Assembly: GCF_027622855.1 (NCBI RefSeq)
Contig: NZ_JAPZVR010000003.1
Span: 335,148-399,147 of the forward strand
DNA: 64,000 bases
Direction of reading: 5' to 3'
From: Glycomyces algeriensis
Lineage (GTDB): Bacteria; Actinomycetota; Actinomycetes; Mycobacteriales; Micromonosporaceae
Translations under genes and position numbers: made by a program
Notes under the pieces: generated by a model
The model's input: only the letters and a program-made list of their open reading frames with translations
What the model was told of the DNA's origin: nothing
The model's database searches: none
Part shown: positions 44,460-52,333 of the stretch, in pieces
Numbering within the stretch: the first letter of the stretch is position 1
Layout: every line of letters begins with the position of its first letter

Positions 44460-44872
44460 CACGCGCCGCCCCAATGTTGGCTGCCCAGCTTGAGGGAGCT
44501 GCTGCCCGTGGTGATTTTTTGCCACGCGCCTGAATCGACCGGAGGGGCTCCGCGGTGGTAGGTGATGCAGTAGCTGCCGACTTTGACGTCGTTCCTGTAC
44601 GTCGAGAAGTAGTAATGGTCGGCGTAGGCTTCGAAGTTGCCGTTGTTCACGACGTAGAACGTGCTGTTCTTGGGCAGAACAAAGTTAGGGAGCAGGCCAG
44701 GCGTACCGTACTGGAAATTCGCGTCGGCCAGCGACCCTCTGTAGAGGCACACATATCCGGACTTGCATTTCTCCAGGTCGTCTCCGGCGGACGCGGGGGA
44801 CGCAGGGAAGACGACCAGACCGACGAAGACGGCAGCCACGGCGGCCAGAGCGGTGAGGCGTTTCTTGAGCAT
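44456..44872 (-). CDS. Small secreted protein, peptidase-inhibitor I36-like
   Basis: The ATG at 44872 follows GAGAGG and gives 138 residues. The Sec signal LTALAAVAAVFVGLVVFPASPASA is followed by KCKSGYVCLYRGSLADANFQ, the short Cys-x5-Cys start seen in I36-like and beta/gamma-crystallin-like exported actinobacterial proteins. Further Cys lie in GSYCITYH and at the C-terminus (HWGGAC). The gene faces a SARP regulator across a 460-base gap that holds a SARP-type heptamer array, so it is a likely target. Confidence 0.72.
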   Translation of the reverse strand: MLKKRLTALAAVAAVFVGLVVFPASPASAGDDLEKCKSGYVCLYRGSLADANFQYGTPGLLPNFVLPKNSTFYVVNNGNFEAYADHYYFSTYRNDVKVGSYCITYHRGAPPVDSGAWQKITTGSSSLKLGSQHWGGAC

Positions 44873-44984
44873 CACGTTCCTCTCAGTTCGAGGGTTTCTA
44901 CGCTTGCGGTGCATGGAATCTCCAGTTCGTGTCCGATGCTGATGTCGCCGAAGCCGGCGATCTGCACCAACCATGTCGCCCGGA

Positions 44985-45013
44985 TGCACGGAACCTGCAC
45001 GGATCGTGCACGG
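44985..45013. promoter_or_regulatory. Three TGCACGG heptamers at 11-bp spacing: candidate SARP binding site
   Basis: TGCACGG is found at 44985, 44996 and 45007, separated by exactly four bases each time. SARP regulators are known to bind direct heptamer repeats with 11-bp periodicity. The array is in the shared control region of the SARP gene and the I36-like gene, about 110 bases from the latter's start. No strong -10 hexamer is visible at the usual 8-bp distance on either side. Confidence 0.7.
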
Positions 45014-45332
45014 CCTTCTTTCAGCGGCAACAGCGCACGTGGGGACGTCCGGTCGTGCGAAGAGCGCCGGGACTGGTAGCCGTCGATCTGACTCAGGTTC
45101 GCAAAGGGCGGCTGGTCAGACGATCAGCTCGGGCATGGTGAACAGCGATGCTTCCGCGCCCGCTAGAGCGATGACCGAACCGGCTGTCAAGTCGTTGTCG
45201 GTTATGAGTCAGCATCCGTTGGCTGAGATCGAAGGCGAAGCAACCTGAGGCTGCGGGTGCGCGGACTGTGGATGGAAGCGGTTCTCGATACCCTGGAGTC
45301 TCTTGAGCAGCAGTACTTCTGGAGGTAATCCC

Positions 45333-48095
45333 GTGGAATTTCGGATCCTGGGTCCGCTCGAAGTACTGCATGACGACGTAGCGGTGCCTGTGCGAAGCCC
45401 GCTGCAATGCAGGGCGCTGGCGGTGCTGCTTCTCGACGCTGAGTCGCCTGTGCCGATGCATCGGATGATCGCGGCCATGTGGGACGACGAACCTCCGACC
45501 ACTGCGCGTCGTCAGGTGCAGAACACCATCGCGGCACTGCGACGACTGCTCGCGGCGGCAGACCCGATCGAGCATGCAGGTGATGGCTACCGGCTCCGCC
45601 AGCACCGATCCGACCTGGCAGCGTTCACCACCGAAGTCGCACAGGCGAAACGCGAAAGCGATCCGGCTGCGACGGAACGGCTGCTCGCTGCCGCATTGCG
45701 CCGCTGGCGCGGGCCGGTCCTCGGCGGGCACGGCGGCAACCTGATCAAGTCCATAAGCGCCGGACTCGAGGAACGCCGGCTGGACGCGCTCGAAGCGCGG
45801 TTCGCGGCGCTACTTGAACTCGGCCGTCATGGCGAGTCGGTCGATGAGCTTCGCACGGCCGTCGTATCCCATCCCGACCGTCAACGTCTCACGGGTCAGC
45901 TCATGCTCGCTTTGTACCGCTGCGGTGACCGGGCAGCGGCGTTGCGGGCCTTTGAAACGCTGCGGGGCCGGCTCGCTGAGGAGCTCGGCATCGACCCCGA
46001 CCGGACGGTGCGCGATCTGCACACCGCGATCCTCCGTGAAGATCCCGCGCTCACACTCGCCCCCGACCCCGTCCCGTCGTCGATGCGGCATGACGCGTCA
46101 AGCGCGCCATCGCTGCTTCCTGGCGCGATACCTGGCTTCACCGGCCGGGAGAGCGAACTCGACCGCCTCAGTGCACTCGTCGACGACGGTGCACGCCTGG
46201 CGATCGTGGCCGGGTCCGGCGGGGTCGGCAAGACCACGCTGGCGCTCCACTGGGCGAGGGCGATCGCCCACCGGTTCCCTGACGGGCAGCTGTACGCCGA
46301 CCTTCACGGCTTCGACCCCGCCGGAACCGCGGACCGCCCAGAAAGCGTGATCCGCCGTTTCCTCGAAGCGCTCGGCATCCCCGCCGAACGCATCCCTGAC
46401 GCATGCGACGCCCGAACCGACCTCTACCGCAGCACACTCGCCAATCGGCAAGTCCTGGTCATTCTCGACAACGCCAAGGACGCGGCGCAAGTGCGCCCGC
46501 TCCTGCCCGGCGGCACCGGCACATTCACGCTCGCCACGAGCCGCAACCGCATGACGGGCCTGATCACCACCGAGGGAGCCGACCTCGTACAGGTCGAAGC
46601 GCTCGATCGTCAGCAGGCGAAGGAGATACTGGAACGACGACTCGGCGCGCGACGGGTCAACGCCGAACCCATTGCAGTCGAGTCGATCATCGACATGTGC
46701 GGGGGACTGCCACTGGCCCTGGCAGTCCTCGCCACCCGCGCGGCGGTCCAATCGGAGTTCCCGCTCGCGCATTTCGTCGAACAGCTGCGCGGTGTCGAGA
46801 GCGGCTTGAGTGCGTTCGCCGAAGACGATCCGCTCACGGACGTCACGACGGTCTTCTCATGGTCGATCGGCGCCCTCAGCGACGAGGCCGCAAGGCTGTT
46901 CCGACTGCTCGGGCTTCACCCGGGCCCGTACTGCACGCCTGCTGCGGCTGCCAGCCTCGCAGGGCGTCCGCTCAGCGCTGTTCGCGCGCTGTTCGCGGAA
47001 CTACACGGTGCGAGCTTGATCAGCGAGCCGCTTCCCAACGAATTCCACATCCACGACCTGCTGCGCGCATATGCAAGAGAGCTCGCCGCCGAAGCTCCTG
47101 CCGTATCGGCGGAAGCGACCGCGCGGTTGATCGACCACTACCTCTATCACGGTTGCACCGCAGCAGAACTGATCGCGCCGCGACCACGCGTTCCCGTCGC
47201 CGGTGATCCACGGCCAGGCGTGCACTGCCAGCCGATCGCCGACCGCTCCGCCGCGCTCGCATGGTTCGCCGCCGAGTACCCGGTGCTGCTCAACCTCATC
47301 GACCAGACCACCGACCCCGAAACCGCCTGGAACCTCGCATGGGTCCCGGTCACATGGCTCAACGACCTCGGACGGCGCAGCGAGATCATCCGTACTCAGA
47401 TCGCCGCGCTCGCCGCGGCTGAACAGCTCTCCGACGTCACGAAGCAGCTCTACTCGCACCGGATCATCGCCAACCAGTCGATCTTCACCGACAACGCGCA
47501 CGTCTCCGAGAAGCACCTGCAGCGAGCGCTGCAGCTCTGCGAAGCTGCCGATGTCCTCGACCGGGGGTTCGTACACCACCACTTCGCACTGTTCCTCGCC
47601 ACCGTCAAAGACGACGCTTCGAGAGCACTGGCATACGAACGTACCGCGTTCACGGCATTCCAGGAGGCCGGCAGCGAATTCGGGCAGGCTGAGGCGCTCA
47701 GCTCCATCGGACGGCTCCTGGCTCACCTCGGCGTGCCCGGACGCCTCGACGAAGCGCTCACCAGTTGCCAAGAGGCCCTTGCACTCCTGGAGAAGCTCGA
47801 CAACCTGTGCGCTCAGATCCCGGTCTGGGACAACATCGCGTTCATCCACCACCGGTCCGGACGCACCGCCGAAGCGTTCGCCTCCTTCGGCAAGGCCATT
47901 GCGATCGCCCGCTCTCTGAACGCCGTCATGAACGAAGCCGAGACCTCAGTGGGCCTCGGGCGCGTCCACGCCGAACTCGGTCAGGCCGCCGAAGCGAGAG
48001 CCGCCTGGGAGCGGGCCATCGAAATCCTGGAGCCCAGCGAGCCCTTCAGCGCAGCCAGAATCCGGTCGATGATCAACGGACTCTCCCACCCGTAA
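45333..48095 (+). CDS. AfsR/SARP family regulator with NB-ARC and TPR domains
   Basis: I chose the GTG at 45333 because TGGAGG lies seven bases upstream; the protein has 920 residues. Residues 1-95 are the OmpR-like DNA-binding domain (FRILGPLEVLHDD, TARRQVQNTIAALRRLL), about 100-240 the BTAD domain (AFTTEVAQAKRES, LMLALYRCGDRAAALRAFE). The NB-ARC ATPase follows, with Walker A GSGGVGKTTLA near 290, a Walker B-like QVLVILDNAKD and GLPLALAV. TPR helices occupy about 680-920. It is AfsR-like in layout and size. Activation of secreted or secondary-metabolite genes is the family role; no cluster is adjacent. Confidence 0.93.
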   Translation: MEFRILGPLEVLHDDVAVPVRSPLQCRALAVLLLDAESPVPMHRMIAAMWDDEPPTTARRQVQNTIAALRRLLAAADPIEHAGDGYRLRQHRSDLAAFTTEVAQAKRESDPAATERLLAAALRRWRGPVLGGHGGNLIKSISAGLEERRLDALEARFAALLELGRHGESVDELRTAVVSHPDRQRLTGQLMLALYRCGDRAAALRAFETLRGRLAEELGIDPDRTVRDLHTAILREDPALTLAPDPVPSSMRHDASSAPSLLPGAIPGFTGRESELDRLSALVDDGARLAIVAGSGGVGKTTLALHWARAIAHRFPDGQLYADLHGFDPAGTADRPESVIRRFLEALGIPAERIPDACDARTDLYRSTLANRQVLVILDNAKDAAQVRPLLPGGTGTFTLATSRNRMTGLITTEGADLVQVEALDRQQAKEILERRLGARRVNAEPIAVESIIDMCGGLPLALAVLATRAAVQSEFPLAHFVEQLRGVESGLSAFAEDDPLTDVTTVFSWSIGALSDEAARLFRLLGLHPGPYCTPAAAASLAGRPLSAVRALFAELHGASLISEPLPNEFHIHDLLRAYARELAAEAPAVSAEATARLIDHYLYHGCTAAELIAPRPRVPVAGDPRPGVHCQPIADRSAALAWFAAEYPVLLNLIDQTTDPETAWNLAWVPVTWLNDLGRRSEIIRTQIAALAAAEQLSDVTKQLYSHRIIANQSIFTDNAHVSEKHLQRALQLCEAADVLDRGFVHHHFALFLATVKDDASRALAYERTAFTAFQEAGSEFGQAEALSSIGRLLAHLGVPGRLDEALTSCQEALALLEKLDNLCAQIPVWDNIAFIHHRSGRTAEAFASFGKAIAIARSLNAVMNEAETSVGLGRVHAELGQAAEARAAWERAIEILEPSEPFSAARIRSMINGLSHP

Positions 48096-48117
48096 TGCGG
48101 CCACAGACCGCGCGGCT

Positions 48118-48144
48118 CAGCCGCCCGTTGCCAACGGGCGGCTG
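48118..48144 (+). terminator. Terminator of the SARP gene
   Basis: CAGCCGCCCGTTG (48118-48130) and CAACGGGCGGCTG (48132-48144) form a perfect hairpin starting 22 bases after the stop codon. Confidence 0.75.
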
Positions 48145-48440
48145 CTCACGAGCTCAGCACTTGCCGTCGCGGTAGGCCCGCTGAAGCCCGACGGTTGTGG
48201 AACGAGGCGGCGACCTTCTCACGCGACATCGGACTGCTCGACGACGCCGAGTACGAGCAGCGCCGAACCAGCGAGACTCCCACTTGCCCGGCGCTGTACA
48301 TGCCGACCGGAAGAAAGTGGCCAAGCGACGTAAGGTGTTTGCGCCCTCTTGTGGTCGCCGGGCGTCTCGCGTGCAAATTCCATGCCGAATTCATGCCGCG
48401 CTCGCCCATCCTTCTTGCAGATCGTCAACTAGGAGGTTCC

Positions 48441-48881
48441 ATGCGATCACTCACTCACGGCCGCAACCGGGCCCGGCTCATCGCGGTGCTCGTCGCGATT
48501 GTTGCCATGATCGGGCTCTCGGGCGCGATCGCAGCACCGGCGCAGGCCGCGACCCCTTGCGTCGCTTCAACCGGGGCGAAGGTCTGCTTCAACCCGGACG
48601 GCGAGCACCTGTACGTCTACGACACCGCCGCTGACGGCATGGCCGCGACGGCGTTCTACACCTTCAACGACTGGGACGACGACGACTGGGTCCGTGCTGA
48701 GAACAACGGCGGCGCCGGATCGGTGCTCGACTGGGACCTGTCGCTCGCCGAAAACGTCCTGATCTGTTTCGTGGCCACAGCGACCGAGCGCGACGTGATC
48801 ATCACTCAAAGCGAGTCCAGCGGGTACAGAAGCGCCGGCGACGGTTCCCACCGCGGCGAATGCCCCTTGCTCGTCTGGTAG
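48441..48881 (+). CDS. Small secreted protein, unknown function
   Basis: The ATG at 48441 has AGGAGG seven bases upstream and gives 146 residues. A Sec signal (ARLIAVLVAIVAMIGLSGAI, ending APAQA) is followed by ~105 residues with four Cys (ATPCVAST, AKVCFNP, VLICFVA, RGECPLL) and an acidic YTFNDWDDDDWVRAENNGG stretch. The Cys pattern resembles the I36-like protein at 44456 loosely. The 48145-48440 stretch shows no gene of its own. Confidence 0.7.
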   Translation: MRSLTHGRNRARLIAVLVAIVAMIGLSGAIAAPAQAATPCVASTGAKVCFNPDGEHLYVYDTAADGMAATAFYTFNDWDDDDWVRAENNGGAGSVLDWDLSLAENVLICFVATATERDVIITQSESSGYRSAGDGSHRGECPLLVW

Positions 48882-49087
48882 CCCACTCCGAGCCGGAGTC
48901 CGAACCACCGGGCTCCGGCCTGATCCCATCCGGACCATCCCTACAGTTCGCGGGAAGGGAAGCACTCCTCGATCTTCCATCGGGCCCCGGCTATCCAGGC
49001 CAGGTCAGTCAGTCTGATCGCCGCGACCCGCGCCTGGAGTTTCCGAATCCTGTTCGGGAGTTACGCGGAGGTGGGCGAGGTTGTTGT

Positions 49088-49729
49088 TCAAACCCGCACG
49101 TCGGTCCCGGTGTAGCGTCGCAACGCGGCCAGGAACGCGGCTTCGGTGGGCTCGGCTCCCTTCATCTCGCACATGATGTACCCGCCGACCTGTGTGGAGT
49201 AGAAGTCCCCTGGCATCCCGGGGGCGAAGCCGCCGCCCTTCGGTAGCCGGACGACCACCTGGCGGTGGCCCTCCGGTGAGGTGACGACGGCTATGTGGTC
49301 GACATTCGCCCAGGGCACTGCGACGAAATGGGTGTTCGGGAACCGTCGACGCACAGTGAACTCCCGCTCGGTGAGCTCGATCCTGAAGGGTGCCTTGTCT
49401 CCTTCGAGCAGTCCGACCGCTGCCAGCACGAAACCGAGCCCGAGCAAGATCCAGAAGTAGAATTCCGGAGTGCCGTCGAGATCGCGGTCGAAGACTGCCA
49501 ACAACGCTATGCCGCAACCGAACGCCCCCATGAGGTACCCGAAGACCACGTCGCCGACCTGCGGGTAAGGGAGGCATGCGAAGTGCTCGACATCGCCGTC
49601 CTCCCCGACCGTTCCTCTGACCGGCCTGGCGTGTCGCGAGAGGCGGTACTGCCGGTAGGCGAAATAGGTCCCGGCCACGGCCGCGGCAACACCGATCACT
49701 TGCAAGCCCGTGTCGAGATTTGCTTCCAT
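49088..49729 (-). CDS. Membrane protein with PH-like cytosolic domain
   Basis: This 213-residue protein has one N-terminal helix (TGLQVIGVAAAVAGTYFAYR), two central helices (VGDVVFGYLMGAFGCGIALL and FYFWILLGLGFVLAAVGLLE) and a beta-rich tail (PFRIELTEREFTVRRRFP, VAVPWANVDHIAVVTSPEG) like bacterial PH domains. An inverted repeat (GTGTCGCAG/CTGTGACAC at 49746-49768) lies just upstream and might be a regulator site. Confidence 0.65.
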   Translation of the reverse strand: MEANLDTGLQVIGVAAAVAGTYFAYRQYRLSRHARPVRGTVGEDGDVEHFACLPYPQVGDVVFGYLMGAFGCGIALLAVFDRDLDGTPEFYFWILLGLGFVLAAVGLLEGDKAPFRIELTEREFTVRRRFPNTHFVAVPWANVDHIAVVTSPEGHRQVVVRLPKGGGFAPGMPGDFYSTQVGGYIMCEMKGAEPTEAAFLAALRRYTGTDVRV

Positions 49730-49790
49730 GGATTGACTTTAGAGCGTGTCGCAGTCATCCTGTGACACAGGAGATTCGCCTTCGGCGAGG

Positions 49791-49990
49791 TCAGCCCATG
49801 CCGTCGTCGGTTCCGCGCCCGGCTTCGTCGGCCGCCGTCGATTCGGTCGTTAGGTCGAGGGCGACCTCGTATTCACGTTCGATTGTCCATCCACCATGGA
49901 CGTCTGCCGCCGAGATCGTGACCGCGGGGAGCGAGATGGTCTGATACTGCTCGGGTTCGAGGGTCGGGTCGCAGGCCGGCAGCCCGGACC
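49791..49990 (-). other. Possible C-terminal gene fragment
   Basis: The minus frame reads YQTISLPAVTISAADVHGGW and TIEREYEVALDLTTES, which has a regular beta-strand pattern, and ends with a stop at 49791. Upstream the frame is antisense to the HAD fragment, so the rest was probably lost at a junction near 49990. No family is recognised. Confidence 0.3.
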
Positions 49991-50298
49991 AGATCGAGTT
50001 CGGGCCTTCCCGGGTGGACAAGGCGACGGGACTCGCCGCATGGCGCCGGTCCCACGGGATCGAACCTGCAGCTGTGGTTGCATTCGGTGACGCACCTGCG
50101 GACGCTCCGAAGCTCGCTTGGACTGGCCGCTCATACTCCGTCGCCAACGCCCACCCGATTGCTGCCGAGGCCGCGGCGCACCGGTGCGCCGCCAACACGG
50201 ATGGCGGCGTCGCCGAAGTCGTCGAAACGATCCTAAGCGACAGCGTGACGGTTCCCGTGCCGGACGCTGCAGGGGGCCACCTTGATGGCGATCCGTAG
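49980..50298 (+). pseudogene. C-terminal fragment of a HAD-superfamily (Cof-like) phosphatase
   Basis: The frame reads SPDQIEFGPSRVDKATGLAA, VVAFGDAPADAPKLAWTGRS and SVANAHPIAAEAAAH. This is the same C-terminal part as the broken HAD gene at 34971-35330, in the opposite orientation. The nucleophile region is missing. Confidence 0.7.
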
Positions 50299-50413
50299 CT
50301 CAGCCTCGGTGGGCCTGTCGCATTACACTCAGGTCGACCTGCCGGCCCGCAGCGCTACTCACCTTCCCTTTCGCCCACTTGGAATGAGCGCGTGACATGA
50401 AGGAACTGCCCCC

Positions 50414-51013
50414 GTGAAGACCCTCGCCATCGGATTCGCCTGGCTCGTTTCGCTCCTGTCCGGCATCGTGACCATCTTCGCCCTCTTCGGAGGCCAGCAG
50501 TGGCTGGAAGCGAACGGCTGGACGCTCAACCCGAACGTCCAAGCTGTCCAGCAGACCACCGAGACCCCTTCCGCTGAAGCTGACGAAGCGACCGGAGGCG
50601 AGGAAACTGCGACCAGCGACCCAACGGCCGCCGTCACCACCTCCGGGCCAACCGACGATCCTGCCGCCGGGGCCGACCATCAGGAGAACGCACTTGACCG
50701 CATCGCCGCCATCAGCGATTGGCTGATCGACACTGGTGAAGGCTTCTTCGACACCTGGCTACTCGCGTTCATCAGTGTTGTCATCCTGACGACGTTCGCC
50801 CTGACCTCTGGCGTACTCGTCGCCGACGCCTACTGGAATTTCGGTACGCGACGCTTCTTCGACGCGGTAGGAGTCGTGCTGCTGGCTACGATCGCCGTGT
50901 ACTTCGGCTTCATCGTCGGCGCCGTCGATCCGGGGTGGGTCACCTGGTACGTCATTGCCTCCGCCCTCGCGGCCGTGGTTGGATGGCTGGTCGCCGACGA
51001 AGCGAACTACTAG
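50414..51013 (+). CDS. Membrane protein with long acidic loop
   Basis: The GTG at 50414 follows GAAGGAA and gives 199 residues. One N-terminal helix (GFAWLVSLLSGIVTIFALFG) is followed by a ~65-residue Thr/Glu/Ala-rich low-complexity stretch and three C-terminal helices (LLAFISVVILTTFALTSGVL, VGVVLLATIAVYFGFIVG, WYVIASALAAVVGWLVA). No family is recognised. Confidence 0.65.
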   Translation: MKTLAIGFAWLVSLLSGIVTIFALFGGQQWLEANGWTLNPNVQAVQQTTETPSAEADEATGGEETATSDPTAAVTTSGPTDDPAAGADHQENALDRIAAISDWLIDTGEGFFDTWLLAFISVVILTTFALTSGVLVADAYWNFGTRRFFDAVGVVLLATIAVYFGFIVGAVDPGWVTWYVIASALAAVVGWLVADEANY

Positions 51014-51020
51014 CGGCGCT

Positions 51021-51047
51021 GAACGATGACACTGCGGTGTCACGTTC
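51021..51047 (+). terminator. Hairpin after the membrane protein gene
   Basis: GAACGATGACAC and GTGTCACGTTC pair with a single bulged A around a four-base loop, eight bases after the stop codon at 51013. Confidence 0.6.
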
Positions 51048-51313
51048 GGTCCAGCCGAGGCCGATCGCGGCGTACACGTCAGGCGTGCGATCCGGCGTAG
51101 CTCCGTGACTGGGATGCTTTCGGGCGGGTCGAGGTCGACCACGATCCGGTCGGGAAAGTCGATGCGGTCGATGGTCGTCGGTCGAATGTGGAACTCGATC
51201 GCGGCATGGCTCACCAGGTAGATCAGGGAGGCTTCGTCCTCGCACAGGATCGCTGCTGACTGGCCGCCGGCGCTGTTGGGGAAGTCGACGATGCGGATCC
51301 AGTCCGGGAAGTA
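51040..51313 (-). pseudogene. Fragment of a LigD-type polymerase/primase domain
   Basis: The minus frame reads YFPDWIRIVDFPNSAGG, AILCEDEASLIYLVSHAAIE and DRIVVDLDPPES, the central part of the LigD polymerase domain (DLDP carries one of the metal-binding Asp pairs). The N-terminal part is cut off exactly where repeat B starts (51314), and the C-terminal part shifts frame near 51090. Intact relatives add nucleotides at double-strand breaks with Ku. Confidence 0.7.
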
Positions 51314-51484
51314 GGAGTTAGCGGGAGTCGAACCCGTGGCTGTTCCGAAGCCCGGCTCAACGAGGAACGCATTTTCGTCGGACCATCCTCAAGCCCGTAC
51401 GACGGGGGTAGGGCCTCCGTTGGAGGCGGTTTCGTGGCTGCGCAGCAATCCCGGCAGGCCCAACGGAGGCGTGCGCTGAACGGG
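51314..51484. repeat. Repeat B: T-arm-like segment plus integrase 5' end
   Basis: Partner of 7182-7354. On the minus strand it contains GGTTCGACTCCCGCTAACTCC, a T-arm and acceptor-like end; on the plus strand GGCCTCCGTTGGAGGCGG and the first codons of the integrase. It truncates the LigD fragment on one side and opens the integrase gene on the other. Confidence 0.5.
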
Positions 51485-52019
51485 TCGGGTTCGATCTTCT
51501 GGGATAACTCGACGGGCCGATTTGTCGGGCTGCTCTCGCTCGGCCGAGAACCGGACAACCGCAGGATCCGCCCTAAGGCCACCGGGCACAGCATCGACGA
51601 GGTGCGGGCGAGGCTGGATGTCCTGCGCGAGGACTTCGACCGTGGAACCGATCTGGGGAGCGACTACGCCGTCGCTGACGCCTGCGAAGACTTCCTCGTG
51701 CACGGCATGCATCACCTGACCAAAGGCACCGCGGACGAGCCCCGCAGGATCGTAGGGAAGTGGATCTTCCCCCAATTGGGCCACGCAAAACTGAGAGAAC
51801 TCAAGGCTGACGAGGGTGGATGCCTGGCTTGATGCCATGGCCCGGGCTCGGGATCGGTCAAGCGCGAGCCGGAATGTCGCCGCGCTCGTCGACGCCCCGC
51901 GCGGCCAACTCGGCAGGCCACGGGAGCTGAACTCCTGGACAAGGCAACCGAGCAACATGCAACTGACCATAAAGGAGAGACAAGGAGCCGACTTGGCTCC
52001 AAGAATGGCTCCCAGGTAG
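51434..52019 (+). pseudogene. Frameshifted and truncated tyrosine recombinase (phage-type integrase)
   Basis: The first frame starts at a GTG and encodes an integrase N-terminus (ALNGSGSIFWDNSTGRFVG, the AP2-like arm-binding part) and the SAM-like core-binding domain (AVADACEDFLVHGMHHLTKG, RIVGKWIFPQLGHAKLREL). One extra base near 51812 shifts the frame; MDAWLDAMARARDRSSASRN continues the domain. The whole catalytic domain (R-H-R-Y residues) is missing, and a short tail (RQPSNMQL to a stop at 52019) follows. It sits 70 bases from the tRNA-Leu 3' end, the usual place of an integrase. Confidence 0.78.
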
Positions 52020-52059
52020 CAAGCGACAAGGGCAAAAGCCCAGCCTGACGATGAAAAAG

Positions 52060-52083
52060 AAGGCCCTGGTTTCCCAGGGCCTT
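52060..52083 (-). terminator. Terminator of tRNA-Leu
   Basis: AAGGCCCTGG and CCAGGGCCTT pair around a four-base loop, and the minus strand continues with CTTTTTC. It starts nine bases after the tRNA 3' end. A diverged copy is found next to the displaced tRNA half at 36278-36300. Confidence 0.8.
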
Positions 52084-52091
52084 CGATTCTG

Positions 52092-52176
52092 TGCGCGAGG
52101 GGGGACTTGAACCCCCACGTCCATAATAGGACACTAGCACCTCAAGCTAGCGCGTCTGCCATTCCGCCACTCGCGC
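52092..52176 (-). tRNA. tRNA-Leu (anticodon GAG)
   Basis: On the minus strand the acceptor stem GCGCGAG/CTCGCGC is perfect, the D arm reads TGGCGGAATGGCAGACGC, and the anticodon arm is CTAGC TTGAGGT GCTAG with GAG at the centre. A long variable arm (TCCTATTATGGA) marks a class II tRNA, and the T arm is GGGGGTTCAAGTCCCCC. CCA is not encoded, as is common in actinobacteria. Confidence 0.95.
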
Positions 52177-52333
52177 GTGCACAGAGAATTGTATATGTAG
52201 TTTGTTTTGCCTGCCAGGGGGGGCTTTCCCGCCCTCCGTGGCACGAGACGAAACTTTACACGATGGTTCGGCGGTGGGCGCAAGGGGGGTTCGCGGTAGG
52301 CCGGGCGGGCCGGCGGCGGCTAGGCTTGGGGGC

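Larger units (their letters stand above)
36305..52176. mobile_element. Putative ancient genomic island integrated at tRNA-Leu(GAG)
   Basis: The island is bounded by a tRNA-Leu 3' half on the left and the intact tRNA-Leu with a neighbouring tyrosine integrase on the right, in the standard geometry. The integrase is frameshifted, one att copy has decayed, and the interior is full of broken genes (SulP, SDR, IS5, HAD, LigD), so it is probably immobile. No conjugation, replication or phage structural gene is visible. Part of the cargo may have arrived separately. Confidence 0.65.

Noticed and set aside
45333-48881. A biosynthetic gene cluster controlled by the SARP regulator
   Set aside because: No PKS, NRPS, terpene, RiPP-modifying or other core biosynthetic gene lies nearby, so the SARP alone is not evidence for a cluster.
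49746-49768. Inverted repeat GTGTCGCAG/CTGTGACAC upstream of the 49088 gene as an operator
   Set aside because: It has one mismatch and no regulator is nearby; it may be chance or part of a terminator, so it is only mentioned with the gene.
51314-51400. A functional tRNA or tmRNA gene in repeat B
   Set aside because: Only the T arm and 3' acceptor strand are plausible; the T stem has one mismatch, no D or anticodon arm and no matching 5' acceptor strand can be found.
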